DNA of 64,000 bases from Dicyema japonicum (GCA_011109175.1 RDEW01000025.1:527990-591989); one strand, 5' to 3'; shown: positions 11,263 through 22,552, counted from the first letter of the stretch. Translations and numbers: made by a program. The notes: generated from the sequence alone by a model not told the origin.

Positions 11263-13380
11263 GCTCAAACAGCCAGCGGCGTTCGCGGAGATCTCCAGTG
11301 CATGAGGTGATCCGGTTTCCAAGACGTCCGAAAAACTCTAGTGTAGAAGGGGAATAGGATCCGGAAGTCTCCATAGCAAGCGGAACAAATTGGACATTAT
11401 CGGGAAGGCCGCCGTATTTTTTCGAGTCTTGACGGATGCAGAGCAGGCCCTTGAAGCGCACTCGTGAAGATTGTTCGGGGCGAACGTTTCTGTACTTGAA
11501 GGGAAATATGGTCATCCCGTCCGGTCGTTTCCCGTCACTTCAGCATAATTCGACCGGTTCAAGAATGGACCAGTATCCAGCAGCATCCATAGCCCGTTTG
11601 ACAATCTTATTCAGAGCCTTGTGCCTTGGAAATCTTCCAGCGCTCCTCTTGCAGGCGAGAGGGTGCAGGCCATAACAGTCTATCAGGATGCCACATCGGC
11701 ACGGGTGAGGTACACATACTTTCAGTCCCAGCCGCAAAGAGATACCACTTCTAACGCATTCACTATCCAGAAAGGTGCCCAGAGCTCTATTTGGGATGAC
11801 GTTTAGCCAAGCTCCGCACTCAGGGGAAGCCCCTGAAAGCAAACAAAAGTGTCGGTGCTGATTGGCTGATTCCAGTAAGAGTCCAAATGATTTACAGCAC
11901 AATAAATTGTCCAGGTTTCGCTGGCAGTCTTGTGAAGGAGGCAGGGGGAAATTGGTGGCACTCCAGGCTTCTCGTGGGTGGGTTATGTCTTGGTAAATTG
12001 AGAATTCGGGTAGGGAGTGTAGAATCCTCTTGACATGGGAGCTACAGCCCACTAGCGATGATAGGTATGAAGTGAGAGAAAAGTCCACAGGGTTCCGAAT
12101 TCCAAGTCCTCCAAGTCTCACTGGCAGCGTGGCTTGCTTCCATGAGTAATCCTTGAACCGGACGTTGAAGATACGTTCCGCTGTCGTACGGAAGATCCGT
12201 TAATCTGTGCGAGTTGGTCATACAGGGTAAATAGGAAGCAGTCCTTAGGACATATGCAAGCCTCTGTACGTTGAGACTGTTTTTCAGGAGGAATAATGCT
12301 TTATGCATATCAAGTAGACACAAGCGGTTCAGAGTCTTCGAGTGACAGTCGTTTTTCACGTATAGCTCTTCCCATTGCATTTATGGTGCTCGGGGATCTG
12401 AGGAATATAAGTTCTTCATCGGTGTGGAAATACTTCCAGACAGTAAATTTCCGAAACATGACAAAGCTTTTGAATACTTCTCTGAAAGTCCGCAATTGTA
12501 GATTTCGCATTTAGTGTAATTTAATTCCAGTCCAGCCTCCAACAAAGCTGGAATTATCACTTCCAAATCCCGGAAAACAGTATCCGGGGGTCCTCCGAGG
12601 ATAGCATCATCCAGATACCATAGGTTGAGGGGCGAGCACGGAAGTTTGGTGATTTTCTCTATTGCAAGACAAAACAATAAGGTCAAGGGGATCTCCCTGT
12701 TGCACTCCAGAATACGAATGGATTAGGTAGTCTCCGAAAAGTAAAGATGAAGATAGACTGTATGACTGATTCATAAAATTGAAAATCTTAGGGCATCTCT
12801 CAACACACGCCTCCAGGATATTGTCCCTCCTTAGACTATTGAAGGCGTTCTTGATGTCCAGTTTGACTAGGACATGTCCCCGGGAATCTTCTATACTGTG
12901 GTTTAAGAATGTCCTCACTGAATGGACAGCGGCTTTGCATCCCAAGTGAATACCTTCGCTACTTGGGGGGTTCAAGAATTTTGTGACGAGTGGAATAGAA
13001 TGTTGGAGGCAATTTTAGCAGCCAGTCTTCTGAAGACAAACCCGAACGCAACTGGTCGTACTCCGTCTTCCTTTGTATCAAAGGCTATCAAATTGGCGGA
13101 AAACAGGACATGGCGGATAACTTCGGGAAAAAATCCAGACATGATCCGATTCATAAGTGAAGTAATTGAATTCGTAAGACGAAGTCCCTGGTCTCCTACG
13201 GACAAAGAGGTCAGATCCTTCAGGTAGCCAGGTCTCATTCCTTCGAGCCCGCCACAGCTACTAGGGGCGAAATTCCGTATTGCGAGGAGAACTTCATCGT
13301 TTGATGTAATCAGGGGACTCACTCCGGATGGGGAAGCGACTTGGCGTAGGTTTTGCATCTTCCTGCATAAACAGTAGTCG
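11263..13380 (-). mobile_element. Family 1 non-LTR retrotransposon (RT, Cys/His, RPDG endonuclease-like domain), 3' truncated
   Basis: The most complete copy of this family in the window. In order on the minus strand: a conserved pre-RT block (GVRPVAFGFVFRRLAAKIAS near 13040-13090), RT motifs KLDIKNAFN and GVQQGDP, the catalytic box YLDD in LNLWYLDDAILGG (about 12600), a thumb region, a Cys/His cluster (CRCG...GLHPLACKRSAGRFPRH, about 11640-11700) and a C-terminal domain with GKRPDGMTIFPF and FVPLAMETSG. The order RT, CCHC, endonuclease is that of R2/CRE-type elements. The RPDG...D pattern would fit a PD-(D/E)XK endonuclease, but the usual lysine is not seen; that assignment is inference. At least two frameshifts (near 12690 and 11500) and the missing 3' end make it inactive. 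Confidence 0.85.
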
Positions 13381-13399
13381 GAATTTCCTACGTTACTTC

Positions 13400-14700
13400 A
13401 AGAACCCGGAAATCTATTTGGGAAAAGGGTTACCCTTACAGCTATAGTAAATATGTGAATAATGAGATGAATTGAACTGAGTTAATTATCATGGTCATTA
13501 TGGGAACCGGATGTTTCAACTGCGAGACAAAACATCCTCGGATAGGACCGCGTATTTTGTTCTTTTTGATCTCTCACTCTTTTAAATTATGGAGTATTCA
13601 CTAGTTAACTGTGTTAAGCATATCAAACTTAAAAGGCTACAGGCCACACTAACAAATCTGAAAAACATCGTAATCTCATTGAAGTGTAATAATTTGCTAC
13701 AACGACTATATTACGCTAACGTTCCACAACGTAAAATATAAGTCTTCTCGGAGCTGTCTGAATTGCCGATGGTTAAGAGCACTGCCTATAACGTTTACTT
13801 TTTCTGTGATCACATTAAGTGCGTGATTCAATTTTAAGTGAAAAAGTGCAAATTATGAGAGTTCCCAATTTTTGTTTGCAACTTGGCAGCAACACCAATG
13901 TGTCTGCAACCATATTCGCAGAAAAATCAGTAGATAAACATGCAAGTTTACTCAAATCAAAATCATACTCATGTTCGACTTTTCAAAAATGTCTTAGTTA
14001 GTTGAAGTGTCATGCATTGGAATCAGTTCCAATCAGTTCTTTATAAATATTAAATTCACGGTCGCAGATTTTGATAAAACTGCAAGCTTTGCTATTTCAG
14101 TGATTTCAATGGTCTTGTATGAACGTCTTTTGAACACCTAAAACGCTCATAACCGCGGCTTGTCAATTTGACGCAATTGGCAGATATCCACTGCTTTTCT
14201 CTAGTGGTTTCATTTTAATGACAAGGTCCCCTTAATGTCATCGCCTTTATAACAAATCCTTTCTCTGGGCCTCACGCCTGTATGCAAAAGCCACGTGCTT
14301 GACAGGTCTGTTTTATGTTGTAGGGTTTCCCGACCATTAACTTCACTTTCTAATCGTTAACATTGGGATAAGGCAAATATATTTTTGGATAAAAGAACAT
14401 ATTAGAACTCCTAATGAGGTCAGATTTTAGATATTTTAAAAACCAAGACATGGAAGAGTTGATTCAGGATCTTCTGTCTACATTCCTGTAAAGGCCATTA
14501 AAACCAGGATTTGCATCAATGACTAATTTTTCTGGAATCATTAAAAAATCTTTATTAAGAAGAGGGAATTGAAGACCTGATCTTTATTTTTGATAATCCC
14601 CGTATTCATCATTATACGGAGATTGAATGAAATAGAAAACCTCTATGTTCCATTTTTACCCCGTTACTCAGCATTTCTCAATCAAATTGAGAATTTATTC
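13400..14700. other. No gene recognised
   Basis: AT-rich, with only short frames; the plus-strand 60-codon frame at 13819-14001 has no known motif. No exon series or repeat end was recognised. Confidence 0.5.
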
Positions 14701-14705
14701 CAGCA

Positions 14706-15441
14706 TCACGTCCCTTCAAAGTATCCGCCATTATGGAACTCCCAATACTGAAGAGGAGAAGAAATGATTTTTTGGATGCCGGTCAGGTATTGGGCTACTC
14801 CTGGCTCAGTGGATCCAATGACACTTCTAGGAATTGAATAGGTCAAAAACAGAAATAAAACACTTCGATCAAGTAGGAATTTACAGCTAAATGCGAGAGA
14901 CATTATTAACCACTGGACAAATACGCTACTTAACGCTACGTGGTCTGAAACAAATATCATCAGCCAAATCTTGAATTCTTCGAGATATCGTATAATTCGA
15001 GAGGAATCTCCTTTTATTTTTTTTGGAGATAGAATTGCGTATACGTTTCCACGTAATACGGCAACCTCCTTTGATTTAAATACAGAATCAACCCCAGGAA
15101 GAATTTCTGCCATGGAGACAACAGAAGGTTAGAAGTTCATCATATCTTTGAACCTCAGAATAGCGCATTGCCACCTATGTCGCCATACTACATCAGCTGT
15201 TGATTTTCCAGTCCTGAGGTCACTTTGGCCTGCTCCCCCTTCCATGCGGTACAATGAAACGTTCTTATCCATTTTGTATCCCTACTTTAACATTCCAATA
15301 GCCCGCAATAAAGAGGAACGAGGAAGACTTGAGGCGAGATACGATCTTGGAAAGTTCCACTTAGAAAGCGGCCGACTCCTCAAAATCTTTGGAAACACGT
15401 ACACGTTAACGGAGAAGTTAGCTCTCCCAATCGTTAATTGA
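14706..15441. other. Two unassigned open frames
   Basis: A 135-codon minus-strand frame (15113 to 14706) contains VAVLRGNVYAIL, which resembles the last helix of family 1 retrotransposons (IAVVRGNAYSVM at 61590). It may be a diverged retroelement end fused to other sequence. The 97-codon plus-strand frame (15148-15441) has no recognised motif. Neither is supported as a host gene. Confidence 0.3.
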
Positions 15442-15629
15442 ATGAAACTAATTGATTTTCCAAAAGCAATATAATGTGGAAAGTAAATCTTTGTGCACAG
15501 TAAACCCTGTCCATAGTCCGATGAGTAGAATTAATCTGCAGTTTCCAAAGAGTTCGTCAAGCCATTCACTGACCTTAGTCTCTTGAGATGGCAGACAGAA
15601 CGGCGATACTTCTCAAGGTCCAGCCATAG

Positions 15630-15932
15630 TTGGTACCAGGAGTTTAAGGTAAGGGAACAATTTTATTGAGTTTGAGATTTAACCCACATGCGGGAACTTT
15701 TTACAATCTCATCAGACAAATGCCTCAATAGAATCACTCATTCATAGGATAAATTTCATCATTTGAGATAGTAAAAAACTAAATAAGAAATAACATACAA
15801 TTGCGACTACATGTCACACAAGACAACACAAGGTAGAATCGTGCAATTCATGTGTACTATCAATATTTAAAAATATATTATTTATCTAATAATAAAATTC
15901 TAAATTGTGATATTTAAGTAGCTTAATTGTAG
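15630..15932 (+). repeat. Direct repeat DR, left copy
   Basis: About 300 bp, from ACCAGG(A/C)GTT...GGTAAG to AATTGTAGTTT, recur in the same orientation at 17577-17890 at roughly 80 percent. The best block is TTTTTACAATCTCATCAGAC onward (at about 15700 and 17670). The two copies flank a mixed block of retroelement fragments. They could be LTR-like or the 3' tails of two element copies; no primer-binding site or polypurine tract was seen, so tails of two LINE copies are more likely. Confidence 0.7.
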
Positions 15933-15933
15933 T

Positions 15934-16780
15934 TTGATAGAATTAAGAAATATTAAATATTTCGATACAGGCAAAAATTGGAGTTGCACAAAGATCCAAA
16001 GGTTAAGAGTGATGACGACCATTCTTGGGATCGGCATGTCAAAGGCTTTCGACTCGGTAATTGGGCGGAAATTGAACAAGTCCTTGAAGGCTTCCTTGAT
16101 AGTTCATGTCAGGATAATTATCACGCGCCTAATGAAACCTGAATGTGAGGATCAGATGAATATGCTCAAGATGATTCGAGACAACAGTAGGCACCCCAAG
16201 GAGATCCACTATTCCTTATTTTGTTTGTTATCTATATTGAGGCAGCCTTTCGGGACGTGAGCCGCTCCTTGGAGGGGAGACGAGCACAATAGCATACCCA
16301 GATGACGTGGAATTCATTTCAAACGACAAAGAAGCACTCACTGTTTTGTTGAAGGAAATACCGGGTACGTTGTCCGAATAATTCTTAACTGTAACCCAGG
16401 CAATAAAGTCGCGGAATTATGAAAAGAGAAAGCGAGGACGAGGAGTACTGGCGTAAACTAAAAAGCTTGGCTCCCTCCTTGGTGACAACGAAGACATAAC
16501 AAGAAGGAAAACTTTAGCAAATGCCGCACTTTACAAGATCAAGAAAACCTGGTTTTCCAATAAAGGGCACTATATGGATACAAGAATCCGCCTGTACAAA
16601 GCACTTGTGAAACTAATACTCTTGTATAGCGCGGGTACTTGGGCCTGCTTCATTCGGAACCGCCAGTTTGTTGAAGTAAACCATTTCCCCGGAGTTGAGC
16701 AGGGCCAATACTTTTCACTTTGAGCTACTGATAGTGTGGTGAACAGCATAAACTGCGAATTCAACATGTGGTACTTGGTC
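15934..16780 (+). mobile_element. Jockey/CR1-like retrotransposon RT fragment (broken)
   Basis: Recognisable pieces of a LINE RT in order, with frameshifts: GMSKAFDSVI (about 16040), APQGDPLFLILFVIYIEAAF (about 16190-16250), a catalytic box altered to YPDD (about 16300, A to P), then KLGSLLGD and RIRLYKALVKLILLYSAGTW (about 16590-16650). The altered box and the stops show a dead copy. Confidence 0.8.
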
Positions 16781-16793
16781 GGTGCTACTATAG

Positions 16794-17567
16794 CTAGCCT
16801 ATGGAAGAATGTACGGTTATTTTTGTTTCTTCGGCTATTCTAGCCCTATGGGAATTAGGCCTGAGTGTCAACACTGAAAAGTCGGAACTGATCAGCATCT
16901 CTTGTTCGGCGTCATATTTTTCAGTTGCGAGCAAATTCGAAGCCTTACTACCAGGGATCACTATCACTTCTTTGGACAGATAATACTTTCTTGGATTTCC
17001 ACTGAAAGATGCAGAGTTGGAAAACCAATTCTGTGGGGGTATTGCGATAAGATCCCCCATATAAGTTGCCCCACCTGCTTACCTCTCATCGCTTGCAAAC
17101 AGTAGTTTCTTGGTCTAAGGAATCCTACGTAACACAACTGGGCTAACTTTTAGCCCAGAGTTCGACAGAGTTGTAAGAGGAAATGGGCTTATAATACCAC
17201 TAGAAATTCCTAAACAGGGATGATGGGACTCTATTATAAGTTCAAGGACGCGGAAAGAAGAGCTAATCAACACCAGTTTGCATGTATCATGTAGGTCGTA
17301 CAACGTAGAAATGAGGCATGGCCTTAAGTCCTTTTTTTCCTCTCTCGTTACACTCCTTGAAGAGAATTGCCTGAGGATCGAGTGGTACTGACACTCGGAT
17401 TGGATATCCGTCAGCAACACAGCTGCAGATATAGAGGGAACGTCGACACCAAGGGCCTACATGATCTTCTTTCTAAAAAAGCCGCGACGTGCCACGCAGC
17501 TCTCAATGGCGTTGCTCTACGGACCTTTCAGAATCGCGGGGTTTGCGGCTCAATTGGTGCCTCTTGA
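16794..17567 (+). mobile_element. Family 1 retrotransposon fragment
   Basis: The plus strand reads ALWELGLSVNTEKSELISI then a block like LPGITITSLDR, which follows the YLDD box in family 1 elements. Further on, DTKGLHDLLSKKAATCHAAL (about 17440-17510) corresponds to the Cys/His cluster and following helix. Reading frame changes and gaps mark it as decayed. It directly follows the family 2 fragment, so the two belong to a composite block. Confidence 0.65.
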
Positions 17568-17576
17568 CTAGTCATT

Positions 17577-17890
17577 AAAGTACCAGGCGTTGAAGGTAAG
17601 GTGTTACTAACTCAACCAAATACTATAATTTTATAGAATTTTAAATTTAACCCACGTTCGAACACTTTTTACAATCTCATCAGACAAATGCCTCAATAGA
17701 ATCACTTGTTCATAATATGAATTTCATCATTTGAGACAGTAAAAAAACTAAATAACAGAAAATTTCGCCTACATAAATGACACGAGACAAACACAAGACA
17801 AAAACGTGAATACATAAATGTATTATCAATATTAAAAAAATATATTATTAATCTCATAATAAAAATAATAAAATAATAAAATTGTAGTTT
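17577..17890 (+). repeat. Direct repeat DR, right copy
   Basis: The partner of 15630-15932, in the same orientation, ending in the same AATTGTAGTTT. The S-type repeat at 17892 begins immediately after it. Confidence 0.7.
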
Positions 17891-17891
17891 C

Positions 17892-18196
17892 AGGTGATCC
17901 CGGTGTCCCTCAGCAGTCTTCGCATGCTCGGACTTGAAGGAAGTGCCTTCCAGGAGGAACTCCTCTGGATGGTTGTTACTAACTGTCCTTTTTGAATATA
18001 ATTTGGGATTACATCTGGCGCCACTAGAGATGGTGAACCACATGACGCACGCTAACAATTCAAGCTCCCTGGAGCCAAAGGAAAAGGAGGAACAGAAGAA
18101 ACAAACAAATAATCTTCAATTCAAATAACCACATAGCACCACACTAACGTTGGCACCACGTGGTACAGGTTTCTGCTGAGGAAGGCTGGGATCACC
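17892..18196 (+). repeat. Dispersed repeat S with imperfect terminal inverted repeats
   Basis: About 305 bp. The left end AGGTGATCCCGGTGTCCCTC and the reverse complement of the right end (AGGTGATCCCAGCCTTCCTC) agree at about 20 of 25 positions, continuing into CAGCAG on both sides. The interior contains GGTG(A/G)A(C/T)CACATGACGC and the AGGAGGAACAGA segment shared with copies at 22080, 22553, 25425, 43960, 52262 and 52855. No coding potential. A MITE or SINE-like element is the best reading. No clear target-site duplication was seen. Confidence 0.7.
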
Positions 18197-18239
18197 TTAA
18201 TTTTAAAGGGGGTCGTATGTGATCCACAGTATTTTGATA

Positions 18240-19500
18240 GTGTTAGTGGAGGGGATTGACATTCCATTAAGGGTAAAGAAAGGTACTTAGCTAATCAGTC
18301 TTCTATTGGAAGTCAAAATCATTGTGCTAGACTATTCAGTTCTTGTATGTAATAGGTTCCTCGTAAGCCAACAACTCAGGTTGTCCAGTAAATCTTGTAA
18401 GCGGGTGCCAGCTGTGTGAATACACTGGCCTCTTGTTGCCAGGATTATGTCGTCAGCATAAGCGAGGATCAGATTATTGTTCTGCTATGAAAAGGCATGT
18501 CACTCATAAAGAGGTTGAAAAGAATGGGTGACAGTTCGGCAAAAATTTAGTAACAGAAAATGTGGAATGTGAAATTACTCTTCGTCATGAGGAAGTTTGC
18601 TAGCCAAATTTTCAAATTCTTTGGAATGTTTGAGCTATGAATCTTCCTAGTGAGTAATTTTCTCGGTCAAAAGCCTTTTGTATGTCAATGGAAGACATAA
18701 GTTTCTTTTGATATCGAGATTTGCATTGTAGGCTTTCCTTGATGAATTTCGTCAAGCATGTAAGATGAGTAGTGAGCCATCTTAAAACCATGTTGGAAGG
18801 TAACGTCCGGGAGATGTGGTTTAATCTGATCGAAAATGAGTTTTTCCAAAATTTTTGAAGAGGCACAGATATATGTCTGTAAGAGGCCGGTGAGTCCTTC
18901 GGCCGTCTTGGTTTTAAAATTGGTCGGATAATTTCCACAGGGATGGAGTTCTTGCTGATGAAGAGGTTGAAAATTCGGGTAAGGGCCATGATAGGATAAG
19001 GGCCTATCTTCTCCGATACCATTGTAGAGATACCATCTAGACCGCCTGAGTAGGACGATTTTTGGTTTGAATCGCCTTTCGCACGTCATCAATAGAAAGT
19101 GGTTGCGTCGCGTTTAGGTTTGGTGGAAGAAATGGAAGGACCCTCAATTTTCTGGTGAGGGATAAAACTCACAGGAGAGTAAACCTTCATGATCTTGTTT
19201 AAAAAGTACTTGTTCTCCAGGTCTTCGCAGGGAGACGTCTTCACAAAGTTGGTGAAGCCCCGAAGAGTATTCCGCCTCGTGAGGAAGGACTGTTTGCTTA
19301 GGGTGGACATGAGGTTATTCCAGACCCTCTCCTGTTTCATCTTGGCCTTGTTTCTGATCTGTCCCAGAGCTCGAATCCCTACCCTGGTTTCTTTAGATTG
19401 AATCTGTAGTTTTTTAAACAAATTCTTCTTTCTTAAATGAATCACTACACTATTGAAGTAGTGCAATGCGCTATCGAGGGAGTTGAAGTCGTTAGAGTCA
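18240..19500 (-). mobile_element. Jockey/CR1-like retrotransposon, RT region (broken)
   Basis: Minus-strand pieces in order: an Arg/Lys-rich pre-RT region (19466-19100), YPIMALTRIFNLFISKNSIP (about 18960), IDIQKAFDRE (about 18690), LSPILFNLFMSDMPF (about 18490-18530) and LAYADDIILATR (about 18440-18470). The intact YADD box contrasts with the frameshifts elsewhere. Order and motifs fit a LINE ORF2. The C-terminal part is missing here; a similar C-terminal scrap lies at 19920-20215, out of order. Confidence 0.82.
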
Positions 19501-19745
19501 AAACCATACCTGAGCTCAAGGACTTTCCCTCTTATTCCGTTTATATTTAGTTGTAAAAAACAGGGGATTTTGACGGCCTGGGGTTTGGATTTATATCTCC
19601 AAAGAGCATCAGCCGAACTTCGACCAAGTTAGATGAGGCAGATCAGAAAGGACAGTCTTCTTGGATTGGAAGGAATAAGGGGTCCTTTTTATTTGAGAAG
19701 TAGATTCCAAAACTTGCGCCACCAGGCTCGTGCGTTGTGTTATTA

Positions 19746-19842
19746 CCCCCAGGATCACTGGGTTGATGAGCCATGTTATTATCTAACCATAAAAAAGAAA
19801 CACCAAGAAAGAATTGTTAAACCAACTAATTAAGTGATCCCG
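19746..19842 (+). repeat. Short repeat with GGATCAC...GTGATCC ends
   Basis: It starts CCCCCAGGATCACTGGGTT and ends AACTAATTAAGTGATCCCGG, the same pair of ends as the cap of repeat R1 (128-190, reversed) and of 43791 and 52439, with a longer spacer. Confidence 0.55.
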
Positions 19843-19919
19843 GTAGAACTCGATAGGATTGATAACTTTTTTCTGTGTTCCTCCATAGTACCCACAACTT
19901 TTCTAAATCCACGATGATC

Positions 19920-20215
19920 TTTTTTCATGAGAATTTAGAGAGTAGGGCTTTTTCCCAATTTACGTGTACAGGTGGTTTCTATTGCTGGTTGGTAGAAGCA
20001 ATCGGACTCCGAGCCGCAGAGAGTGATGAAGCCGGAACCATTATTCCAGATTGCCGCGTTGTCGAATAATGGGAGGAATAATTGAGCAAAGGAATTCGTT
20101 ATGCCGATAATTTTTGTTCTTAGGGAATTAGTCTTATAGAAGTTTGAGATTGAAATTCCGTAAGCCCAGGAGGCACAGGCATACTCTACCGTCGGATTCA
20201 AGAACTGGTAGTATA
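19920..20215 (-). mobile_element. Jockey/CR1-like retrotransposon fragment, post-RT region
   Basis: The minus strand reads NPTVEYACASWAYGISISNF, the conserved block after the palm domain of Jockey/CR1 elements (usual pattern Pro, then Tyr-Ala-Cys-xx-Trp). A similar block on the plus strand occurs at 53330 (ESTIRYACNVWGSNLSATNL). Confidence 0.65.
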
Positions 20216-20381
20216 AGGTGAGCCATAAAGTGAAAATTAGTAAATAAAATGTACATTATTAAAAATTATAATGATTAATTCAAAATATAAATAAATTTTG
20301 GCCCCCAGAAATTCTTAGTTTTGTGAGGAATTGCTGTCATTTAGTATATTTTTTTAATTTAAGGCAAAACAAGTAGTTAAA

Positions 20382-21348
20382 ATGTCCACAAACAATTACG
20401 CCGATTTGTGCTCAATTTTTGCTAATGTTACTTCCACTGACTCTGCCATGGCTATGTTTTTTCTACAGGATGTCGACTGGAATATCGAAGTTATCTTGAT
20501 GTCATATATTTCAGCAAGCTTTGGACAATTACTATAACTCTACCAACTGTGAAGAGCCACAGAGGGCAGAATTACGACTTCTGTCTTGGAATATTCAAGG
20601 CCTCGATTCCAGAAGCTTGGAAATAAGAACTCGGTACATTTGCGAGAAAATTAAAAAGTTATTTTTCAACCAAAACCTCATAGGGGTTCATTCGACATTG
20701 TGATGCTGCAAATAGTGGTCCCAGCAACTTTACATATACTCAAGGAATCTTTGGAGTCAGACTTTTTATTTTTCTCTCAACCTCTTGCACAATATTTTGT
20801 TTCGACTTTGATAAGGAAAAAAAAATTTAATGTTGAGTACTTTGAAGTCGAGGATTTCAAAGGAAGCCAAATGGGACGGGGACTCGTTAAGACTCTGGTC
20901 AAATTCGACGGGAAACGACTTATGATAATTAATACTCACTTGGAAAGTTGCCTTCAGTTCTCTAATGAACGAAGGGCTCAGGTAGGGAGATCATTCGACC
21001 TCCTGAGGGATTGGGATTCTATTATTCTTGGGGGAGACGTGAATTTGAACGCTAAAGAAGTTTTATGTTTTTTTATTGAAGCTTGCCGATGTTGGAGGAA
21101 TACCTTCGGGAGCTGTAGATGTCTGGGAGGCTATGGGATCACGAAAAGAGGTCGAGTACACGTGGGATACCAAAAGAAACCATAATCTCGGATGCAGTTA
21201 TGTTTCTAGGAAGAGAATGGATCGAATTTACCTGAAGAGTAATTTTCTCATGCCCACTTACTTTGGTTTGACTGGATTGGAGATCGTTCCGGCCACGCAA
21301 CTGTTTCCAAGCGATCATTGGGGAGTTGTCACTTTTTTTTCTTACTGA
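20382..21348 (+). CDS. tdp2: TDP2-like tyrosyl-DNA phosphodiesterase, UBA plus EEP domain
   Basis: TDP2 removes topoisomerase 2 peptides from DNA 5' ends. From the ATG at 20382, removing introns of 25 nt (20490-20514), 26 nt and 22 nt gives 297 residues in one frame. The N-terminus (MSTNNYADLCSIFANVTS... DVDWNIEQALDNYY) is a UBA-like domain as in human TDP2. The EEP nuclease fold shows LLSWNIQGLD, INTHLES, GGDVNLN, YTWDTKRN, RMDRIY and SDHWG. The metal-binding Glu that usually follows LQ in strand 2 (LQEV in the family) is Ile here (MLQIVVP, codon at 20712-20714). All other catalytic blocks are present. Either activity is lost or altered, or two bases are wrong in the sequence. No other truncation. 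Confidence 0.93.
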
Positions 21349-21449
21349 TTCTCCTTTGCTTTATAATTTTTGCTTTCTGAGATTTGCTTAATTTTTGTTT
21401 GCTGTTATGTCTATGCTCCATTGAAGATTTGCTAAGAGCCCTTAGAGGC

Positions 21450-21660
21450 GCACTTTGCCTCCTTTCTTATCCACAGCCAACAGGTTGGTTAAGAACAGGA
21501 CGGACCTCTTCGGAAAGTCCACAGACAACTGTTAATAAGATATTTGAATTTGTAAGGCCAAGTCCTGGATCTGTAATGGACAGAGAATCAGGTCTCTCAG
21601 ACGACAGTCTCAATCCGTCAAGAACATCATGGGGCAAAATTCTATTTTAAAAGAAGTATC
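21450..21660 (-). mobile_element. Family 1 retrotransposon fragment
   Basis: The plus-strand text at 21540-21640 (ATATTTGAATTTGTAAGGCC...) parallels 13160-13240 (GTAATTGAATTCGTAAGACG...), which is the pre-RT region of the minus-strand family 1 copy. It is a short scrap downstream of TDP2. Confidence 0.55.
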
Positions 21661-21864
21661 TCGTCACTTTATGGGTCAGTGAACTCACTTTGAAAGGGAA
21701 AGTGACGCTAATAGTCGGGAAGCCCTATATTTCCATTATTGTCGGGAAGCGTAGGAAGAACTTACAGTTTATTCAAGATGAACAGTCATGCCTGTTAATC
21801 CAAGACATTGAAAATGTTCTTGACTTGTCGTTCTTTCCTTTTTGCTTTTGTGTGAGCCTCAGAA

Positions 21865-21930
21865 GATAATCCGGTTCCGCAGTGATGAATCACTGATGAC
21901 GGCGTCACTTGTCAACCCAGAAGCATACAA
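21865..21930 (-). repeat. Dispersed repeat R3, fragment
   Basis: The reverse complement matches 2515-2585, including GTGACGCCGTCATCAGTGA and GGAACCGGAT, at about 85 percent. Confidence 0.6.
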
Positions 21931-22079
21931 TTATTTGACTAAAATTTTTTAAAAACTCACCATGATGATTTAAATCCAATTTTTTTAAACTTTTTGCTTT
22001 AAATTCAACCGTCCTTGCTTTAAACTCAGTCAGAAATAATAGAGTTAGTTACAAGTAACAGAGAAAACAGGGAAATTAA

Positions 22080-22270
22080 TAGTGCACCATTCTGAAGTCG
22101 TAGAGGGGTGGGAATTGTGGAACAGTTCTTTTCCATGCAAAACTTTCCACCACAACAGGTGAACCGTATGACATCACACTAAGAATTGTAATGGTTTTAG
22201 CTGGGACGTTGGAAGACTACGCAAGGAGGATCCGGGAAATAGTGGAAAGTGGGATCACTTAATTAGTTAG
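22080..22270 (+). repeat. Dispersed repeat S, copy
   Basis: It contains GGAATTGTGGAACAGTTC and GGTGAACCGTATGACATCAC, matching the interior of the S copies at 17892 and 43960, and ends AAGTGGGATCACTTAATTAG, the recurrent end motif. Confidence 0.55.
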
Positions 22271-22552
22271 ACCGGACAAGTAGCTTTTATGCTTGAAACC
22301 ATTAACGGAACGACGAGAAATTGGTTTTTTAATTTATCTGAAGAGTTATGACACATAAGAAATTGATATTTTGTCATTCTGTTGAATAAATTTTACACTT
22401 TTAATTTTTCCGAATTTTTCAATCTCATAAAACTTCGCTTCATCACAAACACTTAGGAACTAACTTAAACACGTTTAATAAACATTCAAAATAAAAAATT
22501 TTCAGAAAATGTGACGGATTTGGCTGAGGAGAAATAGGCGACAAATTAAAAA

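Noticed and set aside
15630-17890. LTR retrotransposon defined by the direct repeats
   Set aside because: The contents are non-LTR RT fragments; no primer-binding site, polypurine tract or TG...CA ends were seen.
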